Below, piece by piece: positions 43,735 through 44,357 of a stretch of 44,357 bases of DNA. Numbering within the stretch: position 1 is the stretch's first letter; each line of letters begins with the position of its first letter. Origin of the DNA: CAZWRV01 sp964636325 (GTDB lineage Bacteria; Verrucomicrobiota; Lentisphaeria; Victivallales; GWF2-50-93). Made by a program: the position numbers and the translations under genes. The stretch covers positions 1-44,357 of the forward strand of contig CAZWRV010000049.1 in NCBI GenBank assembly GCA_964636325.1, written 5' to 3'. Below the pieces are notes generated by a model. It saw only the letters and a list, made by a program, of their open reading frames with translations. It had not been told where the DNA came from and made no database searches.

Positions 43735-44158
43735 AATCAAACGGTTTTTGGACACGAAAAACTTGACGCATCCCGTGCGGCGATTGAATACGTTGGCAGG
43801 GCATACCGTTCCTGCGAATCATTGAAAGGGCACCGAAACGCAAAGGATCGGCTTCTTCGAGCTTCGCAGGCAATCCCCCTTAATATTGCGGATGGCAATG
43901 GAAAGGCTACGGATGGCGACCGTAGAAGACACTTCGAGATTGCTCGTGGTTCCGCTCTTGAATGTGCGCGCCGCCCAGGATGTCCTGCATATTTGTGGCG
44001 CGATGTCCGCAGAAGAGAACACGAAGGCCAAGACACTGCTTGATCGGATCGTTGCGATGCTGACGAGACTTGGCCAACGCGGATATTCCATGCAAGGGGA
44101 TGGAACGGAATACGGACAAGATATTGACGATACCGATACCGACAGCGACACCGATTAA
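43735..44158 (+). pseudogene. Frameshifted four-helix-bundle protein gene
   Basis: The 731 bp after the second helicase hold one broken gene and a repeat. Frame 1 reads VFGHEKLDASRAAIEYVGRA, then LRASQAIPLNIADGNGKATD and FEIARGSALECA, the core of the short four-helix-bundle family. Near 43970 the match moves to the next frame (AAQDVLHICGAMSAEENTKA, then LLDRIVAMLTRLGQRGYSM), consistent with one extra base. There is no ATG in frame before 43822; the upstream frame is a repetitive G-I-G-T-G-I stretch from word-like DNA (TCGGAATCGGTACCGGAATC). The C-terminus is an Asp/Thr tail (DDTDTDSDTD) of similar origin. It is probably a decaying cassette, unless programmed frameshifting or a sequencing error is involved. 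Confidence 0.75.
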
Positions 44159-44175
44159 CAAGGAAGTTTCAGGGG

Positions 44176-44291
44176 AGTGCCGCTCTGGCGGGGAAATCCG
44201 CCAGTTCTGTCGGGGAGAAACTTGAAGTAGCGCAGGTATTCCTACCTGCGATTCCGCAGACAGGAATGTCTGCGTTACTTGAATCGAGTTT
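44176..44291. repeat. Dispersed cloverleaf-like palindromic repeat, copy 2
   Basis: This is nearly the same as 52-169, with the same three hairpins (TGGCGG/CCGCCA, GCAGGT/ACCTGC, GCAGACA/TGTCTGC) and an outer stem formed by GAAGTAGCGCAG and CTGCGTTACTT. Paired changes such as GTCTGC keep the last stem complete here, where copy 1 has GTCTAC. The 14-base direct repeat AGTTTCAGGGGAGT lies at 44165-44178 and 44287-44300, bordering the element. The remainder of the window to 44357 shows nothing I recognise. Confidence 0.75.
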
Positions 44292-44357
44292 CAGGGGAGT
44301 TAAACTCATCTTCGACAGTTTCTGGCGTATTTTTGATGTCCTTCATAGGAGAAAGTT

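Noticed and set aside
43735..44158. Four-helix-bundle gene as part of an rRNA intervening sequence
   Set aside because: No 23S rRNA sequence surrounds it. The family also occurs widely outside rRNA genes.
1..44357. tRNA or rRNA genes, transposases, integrases
   Set aside because: No cloverleaf with CCA-end features of a tRNA, no rRNA signature and no DDE, HUH, serine or tyrosine recombinase motif was recognised by reading. A tRNAscan and an HMM scan would be decisive.

Overview
The window looks like chromosomal DNA from a GC-rich, Gram-negative-type bacterium, most likely of the PVC superphylum (Lentisphaerota or a close uncultured relative). This is inferred from gene content only: a prepilin-like protein with a LamG domain, a PocR-AraC regulator beside a corrinoid protein, a secreted squalene-cyclase-repeat protein, LA_2272-type surface repeats, and four-helix-bundle proteins with repeat-derived tails. 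No rRNA, tRNA, CRISPR array, transposase or integrase was seen.

Layout. 1-3.4 kb: two coupled surface-repeat genes and a YkgJ-like cysteine-cluster protein on the minus strand, then a prepilin/LamG protein and a membrane zinc-ribbon protein on the plus strand. 3.7-9.2 kb: a hybrid sensor kinase whose phospho-acceptor histidine is asparagine, facing a coupled minus-strand pair (GT-C membrane protein, then squalene-cyclase-repeat protein). 9.3-12.7 kb: a corrinoid protein divergent from a PocR-AraC regulator, with a perfect 10-bp inverted repeat between them; the regulator overlaps an RsmB/NOP2-type methyltransferase by ATGA. 12.8-18.2 kb: a GT39-type membrane glycosyltransferase divergent from tmk-holB-gpmI. 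18.3-28.7 kb: a secreted protein with a Lys/Glu/Ala/Pro linker, then a 3,115-residue secreted protein joining an M6 metalloprotease, a C11 clostripain-like protease and about 16 InlB-type repeats.

29.0-43.6 kb is an accessory island, all on the plus strand: a PLD-SNF2 helicase overlapping a large Eco57I-type DNA methyltransferase, a four-helix-bundle/zinc-finger protein, an AAA/DUF4143 ATPase, a truncated copy of the second helicase's 5' end, a YhcG/DUF1016 nuclease-like gene, and a second PLD-SNF2 helicase. The last four reading frames are joined by ATGA overlaps. I read this as a DNA-modification-based defence locus. It lacks the hallmark genes of BREX (PglZ, BrxC) and DISARM (DUF1998), so it is either a less-described type or a composite. 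The second helicase has lost its PLD His and Lys. The YhcG gene sits between two copies of a 120-bp segment (last 102 bp identical), which points to recent cassette insertion or recombination.

The non-coding and low-complexity DNA is also structured. A roughly 117-bp cloverleaf-like palindromic repeat occurs near both ends of the window. A 40-bp palindrome occurs three times, twice as a likely terminator between convergent genes. Two copies of one palindrome lie inside the YhcG gene. Word-like degenerate repeats occur in spacers and inside island genes. The window ends with a frameshifted four-helix-bundle pseudogene.
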